A stretch of DNA of 64,000 nt, taken from an uncultured Burkholderiales bacterium. Its GTDB lineage: Bacteria > Pseudomonadota > Gammaproteobacteria > Burkholderiales > Burkholderiaceae_C. Location: assembly GCA_903876885.1 (NCBI GenBank), contig CAIRBP010000034.1:1-64000 (forward strand), in the 5' to 3' direction. The position numbers were made by a program, and so were the translations under genes. Shown piece by piece: positions 17,919 through 27,200 of the stretch (the stretch's first letter is position 1; each line of letters begins with the position of its first letter). A model generated the notes under the pieces. The model was not told where the DNA came from. It worked only from the letters and a program-made list of their open reading frames with translations, and searched no databases.

Positions 17919-17934
17919 GTTGCACTTCGTCCTT
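17919..17934 (-). repeat. IS30 relic terminal inverted repeat (transposase 5' side)
   Basis: Reads AAGGACGAAGTGCAAC on the minus strand, about 70 bases upstream of the transposase start. Confidence 0.8.
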
Positions 17935-18016
17935 AAATTCTCCGCATATTACTATTTTGACTTGGTTTTTTTAATAAACAACCCATCTAAACTCTCATAC
18001 AAATATACTGACCTAC

Positions 18017-18781
18017 ATGTATATGCAACTATTTTCAAAAAATATTATTCTCCTTTTATGCCTCACCTATTCCGTCCTAGGCTGGTCGGGTGAAGTGCTT
18101 GTCGCCGTTGCAGCTAATTTCTCAGCCCCCATTCAAAGGATTACCGCTGCATTTGAAAAAGATACGGGAAACAAAGTAAACATCTCAATTGGATCTACGG
18201 GAAAGTTTTATACTCAAATTAAAAATGGCGCCCCATATCAAATTCTCCTAGCTGCTGATAATGAGACTCCAGAAAAACTAGAAAAAGAGGGTTTCGCTCA
18301 GGTAGGCTCTAAATTTACTTATGCCGTAGGCAAGTTAGTTTTATGGAGCAAGCAACCGGGTTTTGTTGACGAAAAGGGAGATGTATTGAAAAGTGGGAAT
18401 TTTATGCACATCTCAGTTGCTGACCCTAAATTAGCTCCTTATGGATTAGCTGCGGTTCAGACGCTTGCTAAATTAGGGATAGATCATCAAATCACCAGCA
18501 AAGTTGTTTGGGGTGAAAACATAGGGCAAACTTTTTTGTTCGTTGACTCCAAATCTGCAGAGTTGGGTTTTGTTGCTTTGTCCCAGGTTTACGCAGATGG
18601 TCATATCAAAGAGGGTTCAGCCTGGGTTGTTCCCGAATCCATGCACACCCCCATTAAACAAGACGCCGTTTTATTAAGCCAAGGCGTAAAAAACCCTGTT
18701 GCATTAACTTTTTTTTCTTACTTAAAAAGCCCAAGAGTTAAAGAAATTATTAAATCCTATGGTTACGAACTTTCAAATTAA
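18017..18781 (+). CDS. modA: Molybdate ABC transporter substrate-binding protein ModA
   Basis: 254 aa. Signal peptide about residues 1-24 (ending GWSGE), then VLVAVAANFSAPIQRIT, the ModA oxyanion-site start, STGKFYTQI, ADNETPEKLEKEG, VADPKLAPYGLAA and ELGFVALSQV. It would bind molybdate/tungstate in the periplasm. No modB or modC is adjacent: upstream is an IS30 relic, downstream a terminator and tRNA. It may use a permease elsewhere. A second Met two codons in (18023) is an equally good start. Confidence 0.9.
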   Translation: MYMQLFSKNIILLLCLTYSVLGWSGEVLVAVAANFSAPIQRITAAFEKDTGNKVNISIGSTGKFYTQIKNGAPYQILLAADNETPEKLEKEGFAQVGSKFTYAVGKLVLWSKQPGFVDEKGDVLKSGNFMHISVADPKLAPYGLAAVQTLAKLGIDHQITSKVVWGENIGQTFLFVDSKSAELGFVALSQVYADGHIKEGSAWVVPESMHTPIKQDAVLLSQGVKNPVALTFFSYLKSPRVKEIIKSYGYELSN

Positions 18782-18865
18782 GTACGTATTGAAGCTAGTA
18801 TGTTTGTCCTTGATGGAGATGATGCCTACCCCCGTTAATGGTGGAGAGCCGAGCCATTGAACAAA

Positions 18866-18897
18866 GCAAAAAGCTCACTAAAGAGTGAGCTTTTTGC
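18866..18897. terminator. Bidirectional intrinsic terminator
   Basis: Perfect 14-bp stem (18866-18879 with 18884-18897), 4-nt loop, with AAAAA/TTTTT inside the stem edges. It serves modA from the left and the tRNA-His transcript from the right. Confidence 0.8.
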
Positions 18898-18906
18898 AGG
18901 AGTATG

Positions 18907-18983
18907 TGGGGTGGCTGATGGGGCTCGAACCCACGACAACAGGAATCACAATCCTGGACTCTACCAGCTGAGCTACAGCCACC
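18907..18983 (-). tRNA. tRNA-His (GTG)
   Basis: 77 nt including an encoded CCA. Acceptor 5' GGTGGCT pairs with AGCCACC; the D-arm reads AGCTCAGCTGGTAGAG, the anticodon loop ATTGTGATT gives GTG, and the T-arm contains GGGTTCGAGCCC. Closely matches the known bacterial tRNA-His layout with the extra 5' G. Confidence 0.97.
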
Positions 18984-19033
18984 GTATTCTCAATTATACA
19001 TTGCTTAATTATTTAATGCGCTTTTGATCTGCC

Positions 19034-20956
19034 CTAATCTACTTTAGGTAGCAACTTTGGGGATGGGGCATTAATTTTGACTTTAAATGTAGTCTTTAGG
19101 AAATTGTAGTACGCTAAATTTTCTGCAGCAGAAGCCGCTTGTGCGATCGTTGTTGATTGCTCAGATGCGTTTTTAGCAACAACATCGGCAGAGTAAGGAA
19201 TCACTTTTAAGACTTCTACTACTGCGTAGCCCTGGGCATCTAGATCAACACCCGTCCAAGCTGGCAAGGAAGTAGCCGGCACTCTTAGCGCTGCATCTAC
19301 AACAGTTTGAGCTAGCTTTTGAGCAGATTGTCGCGACACAATCACTGAAGCACCTAAATGAGCTGACTCTGGATGTTCTCTCCAGGTCGCTTGTCTCTCT
19401 ATAGCTGTTTTCTTAGCTATCAAAAGAGCATTCTCACGCTCGTAAGCAACTCGAACCTTATCCTTAACCTCGTCGTAGGACAAAACTCTTGCTGGAGTGT
19501 ATTTAACGATACGCGCTGAGGCTAAGAGGTTAGGCGCTAATTCTATGGCCTCAGTATTTCTCTTTTTATCAACAGAGTCTTTAGAGAATAACGCGGTCAG
19601 TATCTTAGGATTTTTCAGGGCGCCAAGTTGCACAGGGTTGGTTGCAGGTGAGACCCCGGCAAGAGTATGTATCTCTAATTTCAATTTATCAGCTGTTGGC
19701 TTTAAGCTATCAGACTGCTCGTAGACCATGTTAGTGAACAGCTCCGCGGATTCAGCAAATTTCTTTTGAGCACCCTGACGTCTGACCTGCGCCTCCAGAG
19801 TTGGCCTCATCTCCTCAAAGCTCGGTGTATGCAAAGCTTTAATATCTGTTAACTTGATGATGTGAAATCCAAAATCACTTTCAACTACATCACTAACCTG
19901 TCCTTTTTGCAATGAGAAGGCGGAATCTTCAAAGGGCTTGACCATAGATCCACGCGTAAAGAAGTCCAAATCACCGCCCTTTGCGGCTGAGACAGGATCC
20001 TGAGAGTTCTTTCTAGCAAGTTCAGCAAAACTTTGCGGATCTTTTCGAATTGCAGTTAGTAACTCCTGCGCTTTAGCTTTAGCTTTAGCACGAACATCTG
20101 CTGGAGCATCCTTCGCAGCCCCTATCAAAATATGACTAGCTCTTCGCTCCTCTTGCCCTGCTAACTTAGCGTTATTTTGTTCAAAATAAGTTTTTAGATC
20201 AGATTCATTAACCGAAACAGTCTTTTCAATAGAGGGCATATCAAGTAGTAAATACTCAACATCAGCAGACTCACTAGATTTAAACTCTTCTGAGTGAGCT
20301 TTATAAAAAGCGTTTAGTTGTTCTTCTGTCGGTTTAACATCTTTAAGGAAGTCTTCAGCCTTAAATATTTGAACTTGAATTTCCCGTTGCTCGTTGAAAG
20401 CTGACGTAGCAACATTTTTTAACGTGTCTGGCATAAAACTACCATTAGCAACACCAGTTATTACTTGTTGAACTGCTAAATCAGCACGCATACGGCCTTC
20501 AAAGGACTCTGCTGACATACCTTGAGTTGCTAATAATTGCTTGTAACGATCGATATCCAAGGAGCCATCAGGCTTGCGAAGTGAGGCAATCGTTGGATTT
20601 TTTTGAAGCTCCTGTGCTAAGCGTTGATCACTCACACTCAAATAAAGCTTGGATGAGGCAGTGGACAACAAACGATCCCTGACCATACGCTCAAGAATTT
20701 CGTACTTAACCTCTGGAGAATCAAGCCATTTTGCGTCAATGTTAGGCATTGACTCACGCAGTTTTTGAGTTTCCGCTCTTAAAGCATTGTCCCATTCTGA
20801 CTGAGAAATATCTTGACCATCAACTACAGCAACTGCCTCTCCTTTTTCTCTGAAGCGGTTGTAACCATCGATGCCAAAAAGTACAAATGAGGGAAATACG
20901 AGTAAGACCAGCAAAAATTGCATGATCTTGTTATGTCGTCTTACGAAATCAAACAT
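19034..20956 (-). CDS. ppiD: Periplasmic folding chaperone / peptidyl-prolyl isomerase PpiD
   Basis: 640 aa. Residues 1-11 cytoplasmic, one transmembrane helix (about 12-30), then a SurA-N-like chaperone domain and a parvulin domain (about 270-370: RRASHILIGA, GGDLDFFTRGSMVKPFEDSAF, VESDFGFHIIKL). It helps newly exported outer-membrane proteins fold at the periplasmic face of the Sec translocon. Placement next to hupB is conserved in proteobacteria (hupB-ppiD), here separated by a tRNA-Val gene and a terminator. Confidence 0.93.
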   Translation of the reverse strand: MFDFVRRHNKIMQFLLVLLVFPSFVLFGIDGYNRFREKGEAVAVVDGQDISQSEWDNALRAETQKLRESMPNIDAKWLDSPEVKYEILERMVRDRLLSTASSKLYLSVSDQRLAQELQKNPTIASLRKPDGSLDIDRYKQLLATQGMSAESFEGRMRADLAVQQVITGVANGSFMPDTLKNVATSAFNEQREIQVQIFKAEDFLKDVKPTEEQLNAFYKAHSEEFKSSESADVEYLLLDMPSIEKTVSVNESDLKTYFEQNNAKLAGQEERRASHILIGAAKDAPADVRAKAKAKAQELLTAIRKDPQSFAELARKNSQDPVSAAKGGDLDFFTRGSMVKPFEDSAFSLQKGQVSDVVESDFGFHIIKLTDIKALHTPSFEEMRPTLEAQVRRQGAQKKFAESAELFTNMVYEQSDSLKPTADKLKLEIHTLAGVSPATNPVQLGALKNPKILTALFSKDSVDKKRNTEAIELAPNLLASARIVKYTPARVLSYDEVKDKVRVAYERENALLIAKKTAIERQATWREHPESAHLGASVIVSRQSAQKLAQTVVDAALRVPATSLPAWTGVDLDAQGYAVVEVLKVIPYSADVVAKNASEQSTTIAQAASAAENLAYYNFLKTTFKVKINAPSPKLLPKVD

Positions 20957-20985
20957 GCGCTAAAGCTCTAGTTATAAAAGAAAAA

Positions 20986-21005
20986 AGGCGAACCCGGGTT
21001 CGCCT
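20986..21005 (-). terminator. Intrinsic terminator after hupB / tRNA-Val
   Basis: Perfect palindrome of 20 bases with arms AGGCGAACCC and GGGTTCGCCT, followed on the minus strand by TTTTTTC. It lies 8 bases beyond the tRNA 3' end. Confidence 0.85.
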
Positions 21006-21013
21006 AAAAGAAA

Positions 21014-21089
21014 TGGTGGGTGCTGACGGTCTCGAACCGCCGACCTACGCCTTGTAAGGGCGCCGCTCTACCAACTGAGCTAAGCACCC
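21014..21089 (-). tRNA. tRNA-Val (TAC)
   Basis: 76 nt with encoded CCA. Acceptor GGGTGCT pairs with AGCACCC; anticodon loop CCTTACAAG gives TAC; T-arm GGTTCGAGACC. It sits 15 bases downstream of hupB and before the terminator, so is probably processed from the hupB transcript. Confidence 0.97.
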
Positions 21090-21104
21090 CACCGAATCTG
21101 TAAA

Positions 21105-21380
21105 TTAATTAAGGGCTTCTTTTAAAGCCTTACCTGGACGAAACTTGGGAACCTTTGCAGCCTTTATTTTAATCGCATTATGTGGGGGACGTGGGTTACG
21201 ACCTGTTCGAGCAGCTCTTTTTGTGACTGCAAATGTACCAAAACCAACCAAAGTAACCGAACCACCCTTTTTAAGAGTTGTTTTTACAGCACCTAAAGTG
21301 GCATCTAGCGCACGACCAGCCGCTGCCTTAGAGATATCTGCATGTTTAGAAATATGTTCAATCAATTCAGTCTTGTTCAC
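21105..21380 (-). CDS. hupB: DNA-binding protein HU
   Basis: 91 aa histone-like protein. [29 protein letters not shown] (the DNA-bending arm) and [15 protein letters not shown] are textbook HU. Starts with GTG at 21380 preceded by TAGGGGAAA; there is no alternative ATG. Acts in nucleoid compaction and replication. IHF subunits are excluded by the arm sequence. Co-directional tRNA-Val follows at 15 bases. Confidence 0.96.
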   Translation of the reverse strand: MNKTELIEHISKHADISKAAAGRALDATLGAVKTTLKKGGSVTLVGFGTFAVTKRAARTGRNPRPPHNAIKIKAAKVPKFRPGKALKEALN

Positions 21381-21639
21381 GAAATTTTCCCCTAATTAAA
21401 GGCTTGAATTAGTATCTAGAGTCAATAAACCCCTAGCTTATTTAAAGTTCTACTTTAAACGTAGCCAAGGGCTTTAAATTTTTGTCACTTAGACCAGAAC
21501 TGTTCAAGGAATAAATATCAATTGAAATATGTTCAGGCTTGCGAAGACTAAATTCTAATCTTATTTATTGATTTATTCCATTCTTTGAAAGTCAAAATTC
21601 AAGATAAAAGCAAAAAGATTTTGAAAAAATGAATGAAAT

Positions 21640-22734
21640 TTAACCTTTATGGAGTATTTCTGCGATTGATTTGCCTAAATCACTCGTTGTTGCTTTGCCC
21701 CCGATGTCAGGGGTGCGGGGTAATCCGTGAGCTGGGTCAAGTGCTTTTTCAATTGCTTTTAAGACCGCATCATGCGCATCTTTGTAACCAAGGAACTCCA
21801 ACATCATTGCTCCACACCATATTTGTCCAATAGGATTAGCAATTCCTTTTCCGGCAATATCCGGGGCTGATCCGTGGACGGGCTCAAATAGCGAAGGAAA
21901 CTGACGAGAAGGATTCAAATTTGCACTGGGAGCAATACCAATCGTGCCGGTACAAGCTGGGCCAAGGTCGCTCAAAATATCACCAAATAAATTGCTTGCA
22001 ACTACTACATCAAAAAAATCAGGCCGCTGAACAAAGTGCGCGGTCAAAATATCAATATGAAATTTATCTACTTTGACCTCAGGATAAGACCTGGCCATTT
22101 CAGCCACACGTTCATCCCAGTAAGGCATCGTTATAGCAATCCCATTAGATTTAGTTGCACTTGTCAAATGTTTTTTAGGCCGTGATTGAGCTAACTCGAA
22201 CGCAAATTTCAAAACTCGATCTACACCGACCCGAGACATAACGGTCTCTTGCATCACAATTTCTCTCTCGGTTCCTGGGTACATTCGTCCACCAATACTG
22301 GAATACTCTCCCTCGGTATTTTCTCGAACAATATACATATCAATTTCACCGGGAACTCTTGGGGTACCGTCGCGCCTGACAACGGGCGCAATAATTCCCG
22401 GCATTAAGCGCGCAGGTCGTAAATTCACATATTGATCAAATTCACGTCTAAATAAGAGCAACGATCCCCAAAGCGATAAATGATCGGCAATTTTTTCTGG
22501 CCATCCTACTGCACCAAAGTAAATAGCGTCATGAGAGCCCACAAGATCGCGCCAGTTATCGGGCATCATTTTCCCGTGTTTTTCAAAATAATCCCAACTT
22601 GAGAAATCAAAGTGATCAAAATGAAGGTCTATTCCAAATTTTTCTGCAGCAACCTCTAAGACTCTAATTCCCTCTGGCATTACCTCTTTTCCAATACCGT
22701 CTCCAGCTATAACTGCAATTCTTTTCTTAGACAT
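21640..22734 (-). CDS. Tartrate / D-malate dehydrogenase-type enzyme (isocitrate/isopropylmalate dehydrogenase superfamily)
   Basis: 364 aa. GDGIGKEVMPEG near the N-terminus, DLHFDHFDFSSWDYFEKHG, NLRPARLMPG, VRENTEGEYSSIGG and NLFGDILSDLG (metal/cofactor Asp) place it in the TtuC/DmlA/YeaU branch. It should oxidise and decarboxylate a 2-hydroxy-dicarboxylate with NAD+ and Mn2+. True LeuB is less likely: the FDFSSW and YSSIGG segments are those of tartrate/malate enzymes and no leu genes are near. It precedes an EamA permease gene convergent in no obvious operon. Confidence 0.85.
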   Translation of the reverse strand: MSKKRIAVIAGDGIGKEVMPEGIRVLEVAAEKFGIDLHFDHFDFSSWDYFEKHGKMMPDNWRDLVGSHDAIYFGAVGWPEKIADHLSLWGSLLLFRREFDQYVNLRPARLMPGIIAPVVRRDGTPRVPGEIDMYIVRENTEGEYSSIGGRMYPGTEREIVMQETVMSRVGVDRVLKFAFELAQSRPKKHLTSATKSNGIAITMPYWDERVAEMARSYPEVKVDKFHIDILTAHFVQRPDFFDVVVASNLFGDILSDLGPACTGTIGIAPSANLNPSRQFPSLFEPVHGSAPDIAGKGIANPIGQIWCGAMMLEFLGYKDAHDAVLKAIEKALDPAHGLPRTPDIGGKATTSDLGKSIAEILHKG

Positions 22735-22769
22735 TCTTTTCTTCCTCTTTCATTAATTCAGTAAGTTAA

Positions 22770-23657
22770 TTAACCGGTCTGAGTTTCCCTAACGACCAAA
22801 CTCACCCCAAAAGCGGTCAACGCAACACCAAGTAGGGTAGTAAGTGTAATAGGTTCGTCAAAAAGAAACCAGGCTAAAAGGGCCGTTGTAGGGGGTACAA
22901 GGTAAAACAAACTAGTAACAGCCGAGGCAGCGCCCTTTTGAATCAACATGTAAAACAATGAGCTCGCACCAACGGTTAAGCCAAAAACTGACCAGGCCAG
23001 TGAATATACGAATTGATTGTTCCACTGTATTGCCTCTGTCTCCAAAAGTGCGAATGGAAGGGTAATAATTAATGCGGCAAATACTTGAAGCGTATTGGCA
23101 GTCCTAACATCACAAGGCTTTACAAAAGCTTTCTGATAAAGGGTTCCAATGGTAATACTCAAGAGCGCGCAAACCTCAGCCCCTAGACCCCAACCAGTTA
23201 GGGAAATACCATCACTCAATTTATTAAACAATACGAGTATCACCCCGCCAAAACCTAGCCATAACCCACCCCATTGACGAGTTGTGATTTGATGTTTCCT
23301 GGACGCCAGCCAAATCGCGGTAAGTACAGGTTGCAAACCCACAATTAAAGCAGTTAATCCCGATCCAATTCCTGACTTCACACCGACCCAGACCCCACCT
23401 AAATAGCCAGCCTGTATGAAGAGTCCAGTAACGCTTAGATGGAACCACTGTTTACGCTCCTTGGGCCACTGAATTTTCGCAATAAAAATCCATGGAAGGA
23501 ATACAACAATCGTAAACAAGAACCTTAACTCCAAGAACTTAAAAGGGGGAGATAAAGGCATTCCGTAGCGAGCAACAATAAACCCAGTGCTCCACAGGAA
23601 AATAAATAGCGGTGGGGTTAGTCTCACCCACGGAACAGTTAAAGACAGTCGCATCAT
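22770..23657 (-). CDS. DMT-superfamily (EamA) membrane transporter
   Basis: 295 aa, ten hydrophobic segments in two EamA repeats (about 10-140 and 150-288); SFLYMLIQKGAASAVTSLFY-like region near 236-255 and FLFDEPITLTTLLG are typical repeat endings. Probably exports amino acids or metabolites; substrate unknown. It overlaps the pgsA stop (ATGATG context); the second Met at 23654 is an alternative start. Confidence 0.85.
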   Translation of the reverse strand: MMRLSLTVPWVRLTPPLFIFLWSTGFIVARYGMPLSPPFKFLELRFLFTIVVFLPWIFIAKIQWPKERKQWFHLSVTGLFIQAGYLGGVWVGVKSGIGSGLTALIVGLQPVLTAIWLASRKHQITTRQWGGLWLGFGGVILVLFNKLSDGISLTGWGLGAEVCALLSITIGTLYQKAFVKPCDVRTANTLQVFAALIITLPFALLETEAIQWNNQFVYSLAWSVFGLTVGASSLFYMLIQKGAASAVTSLFYLVPPTTALLAWFLFDEPITLTTLLGVALTAFGVSLVVRETQTG

Positions 23658-24220
23658 TCAGCTGATGCCCGGATATACGGTAGCGCTTTTTGTAAATAAT
23701 AAATCATTGACCAGACAGTAAGCACAGCTGCAATCCAAATTAATATCTGACCTATAAATCCAGTATCCCAGTCACCCCATAATTTTCCGTCGTAAAGTAA
23801 AAAAGGAATAGCTATCATTTGCGCACTAGTTTTAACTTTACCAATCATATGGACAGCGACGCTTTTTAAAGCGCCAATTTGGGCCATCCACTCTCTCAGC
23901 GCAGAGATAGCAATTTCCCGTCCGATGATGATCAGAGCAACAAAGACATCTGCACGCCCTAGGTGAACCAGAACCAACAAACTAGCGCAAACGAGAAACT
24001 TATCTGCAACTGGATCTAAGAATGCTCCAAAAGCTGAGGTTTGATTTAATTTCCTGGCCAAATAGCCATCTAGCCAATCCGTTAAAGCAAATACAACAAA
24101 CATTGCTGTAGCAAGGGTATTTTGAGTTTCTTTCTCAAAGGGCAAATAAAAAACAACTGCCAACAATGGGATAGCAACAATTCTGGTCCAAGTCAAAAGC
24201 GTAGGTATTGTGTAGAACAT
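23654..24220 (-). CDS. pgsA: CDP-diacylglycerol-glycerol-3-phosphate 3-phosphatidyltransferase
   Basis: 188 aa from ATG 24220. The CDP-alcohol phosphotransferase motif is present: DWLDGYLARKL then FGAFLDPVADK, with all Asp and Gly residues in register. Four or so membrane helices. Makes phosphatidylglycerol phosphate, the committed step to PG and cardiolipin. An in-frame TTG at 24229 would overlap the dnaE stop but adds residues absent from relatives. Lies directly behind dnaE. Confidence 0.93.
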   Translation of the reverse strand: MFYTIPTLLTWTRIVAIPLLAVVFYLPFEKETQNTLATAMFVVFALTDWLDGYLARKLNQTSAFGAFLDPVADKFLVCASLLVLVHLGRADVFVALIIIGREIAISALREWMAQIGALKSVAVHMIGKVKTSAQMIAIPFLLYDGKLWGDWDTGFIGQILIWIAAVLTVWSMIYYLQKALPYIRASAE

Positions 24221-24225
24221 TTCAT

Positions 24226-27200
24226 TCAATCATAAATGACTTGGGCTTGCCCCAAATATGCTTGGTGGGTCCAGCCAGCGATTGCTGCATCGGTTGGATA
24301 AAAACGGGCAACTTGGCCGAGTTCAATTTCAGCCTGAATATCGCCTCTTAAAAGCTGCATCCGGACTCCTAGGCCTCGTACGAGTTCCCCGTGCTCTGTC
24401 AATTCATGTCTAGGGGGAAACTCCTTTATTAAACGAGCAACGTCCGGACTAGAGCCGTTCACGAGGAGTTTAAGATATTTTCCAAATCTACAGCGCGCAC
24501 CAGCCAAATCCCAGATTTGTTGAACATTCACTCTCAATGCGCCCGAGCCAGAGAAGCGGTCTGCTTGCACTCGAGCCATAACAACGATCAACTCATCTTC
24601 TTTTAGGATATTTTTATGAGCGTTCATTAACCTCTCATCAACAGATGCATCTAAGCATGCAGTTTTATCATCTAATTTGAATAAAGCAAGTTTGCCTCTT
24701 TGTCCTGTGATGACCCTAAACTCACTAACCATACCCGCTAAGAGTTGGGGCTCCTTTGATTCCATAACGTCTTTTAAAGAACGTTTAGCAAATCGCCTTA
24801 CCTCAACTTGAACTTCATCAAATAAATGGCCAGATAAATAAAAGCCTAATGCAGCTTTCTCGTTGGCTAATTGCTCGCGAACACCCCAAGGTTTTTGTAC
24901 TACATAATCAGGCTCCTCTTGCATTGAGCCCACACCGTCGTCGTGGGCATCAAACAGCCCACCTTGATTAGCACTAGCCTCTACAGCGAGGGCATATTCA
25001 AAAGCCTTATCTAAAGTTGCGACCAAAGTAGCCCTATCTCTACTGACACAGTCAAATGCTCCAGCCTTGATCAAAGCCTCTACAGATCGTTTATTTACCT
25101 TTGATCTGTCAATACGTTTGCAAAAATCAAAGAGACTCGTGAAAGGACCATTCTCCTCGCGTTCCCGAACGATGGCCTCTACAGCTTGTTGCCCAGTCCC
25201 CTTTACAGCGCCAAGTCCATAACAAACCATAGAGTTGGAGACCGGCCAAAAGAAATATTGACCTCGATTTACATTGGGCGACTCAAACTCAACGCCAAAT
25301 CTCTTTGCATCTTCAAAAAGTACGCGCAATTTGTCCGTGTTATCCATCTCAACGGTCATATTTGCGCAGAAAAATTCCGCAGTAAAGTGCACCTTCACCC
25401 AAGCGGTATGATATGCAAGAAGTGAGTAAGCTGCAGCGTGAGATTTATTGAATCCGTAACCAGCGAAACGCTCCATTAAGTCAAAAATCTCGTCAGCCGT
25501 TTCAATATTAATGTTATTTTTAACTGCACCGTCTCTGAATATCTGACGGTGCAATGCCATCTCTTCAGCTTTTTTCTTACCCATCGCACGCCGAAGTAAA
25601 TCTGCGCCGCCTAGTGTGTAGCCACCTAACACCTGAGCTGTTTGCATCACCTGCTCTTGATAAACCATGATGCCGTAGGTCTCGGATAGCACGCCCTCAA
25701 CCAATGGGTGGGGATAAAGAACCTCCTCACGCCCATGCTTTCTGGCAACGAAACTTGGAATCAAATCCATAGGGCCAGGTCGATACAAAGCATTTAATGC
25801 AATTAAATCCTCAAGTCGAGTTGGTTTAGCGTCCCTGAGCATGCCTTGCATGCCACGGCTCTCAAACTGGAAAACCGCTTCTGTTTTACCGTCCGTAAAA
25901 AGTTGATACGTTGGCTTGTCGTCAAGGGGAATATCCTCAAATGCAAAACTCTCTTGCCCTGGATGTCTGGATTTGATGAGTTCTTTCGCCCTCTCCAATA
26001 TAGTTAGAGTTGCCAATCCCAAGAAGTCAAATTTCACCAATCCCGCAGCCTCTACGTCATCCTTGTCAAACTGACTTACTGCGGAATCACTGCCGGGTTG
26101 TTGATAGAGTGGGCAAAAATCAGTTAGTTGACCAGGCGCTATAAGTACCCCACCCGCATGCATTCCTACATTACGAGTCAACCCTTCTAGGTTTTGAGCA
26201 AGTGAGAAAAGTATTTTTGTCTCCTCCTCGTGCGCTAAGCGGTCGGCGAGCAAAGGCTCCGCTTCAACAGCCTTTTCTAGGGTCATATGAACGCCAGGTT
26301 TATTGGGAATGAGTTTGGCTATTCCATCGCAAAATGAATAATTTAAATCCAGTACACGCCCCACATCACGAATAGCAGCACGCGCGGCCATGGTTCCAAA
26401 AGTTACGATTTGAGAAACAGCGTCTCGCCCGTACTTTTGTTTCACATACTCAATAACGCGGTCTCTGTTTGCTTGGCAAAAGTCAATATCAAAGTCCGGC
26501 ATCGAGACGCGTTCAGGATTTAAGAACCTCTCAAAAAGCAAGTTGTATTGCAAAGGATCCAAGTCGGTAATCTTGAGCGCATAAGCAACCAGTGAACCAG
26601 CACCCGAGCCCCGGCCAGGCCCCACAGGACAACCGTTATTTTTTGCCCAATTGATAAAGTCACTCACGATTAAAAAATAGCCCGGAAAACCCATCTTAAG
26701 GATGGTGTTGATTTCAAAATCTAGGCGATCTACGTAAGTAGGAGTCCTCTCAACTCGAACACTCTCTTGGGGAAACAAATGCAGCAATCTTTCTTGAAGT
26801 CCTTTGTGAGACTCTTGCCTGAAGAATTCATCAATAGGCATGGGGCGACCATCAATCTCGGGCGTCGGATAATTGGGTAACTGTGGCTTACCCAAGGACA
26901 AAGATAAATTACAACGCTTTGCAATTTCAACACTATTTGAGAGCGCAGAGGGAACATCTTTAAAGAGCTCCTGCATTTGTGCACTGGTCTTAAAGTATTG
27001 ATCAGGCGTAAATTTTCTAACCCTTCGCGTGTTGCCCAATATTTCGCCCTCGGCGATACATACGCGAGCTTCATGAGCCTCATAGTCTTCTGGTTTTAAA
27101 AACTGTAAGGGATGAGTTGCGACTACGGGAAGCTTGAGTTGAGACGCGAGAAGCACACTTGCTTGAACTAGTTTCTCATCGTCAACTCTATCTGCACGTT

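Larger units (their letters stand above)
17021..17934 (-). mobile_element. Degenerate IS30-family insertion sequence
   Basis: Matching inverted ends (17021-17036 and 17919-17934, 15 of 16 bases) bracket 914 bp holding three separated pieces of an IS30-type transposase on the minus strand. Intact family members are about 1.0-1.2 kb, so an internal deletion is likely: the part between the RCQKKR block and the NGKEF block, which would carry the first catalytic Asp, is missing. A target duplication cannot be confirmed. The element sits between the exporter operon and modA. Confidence 0.85.
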
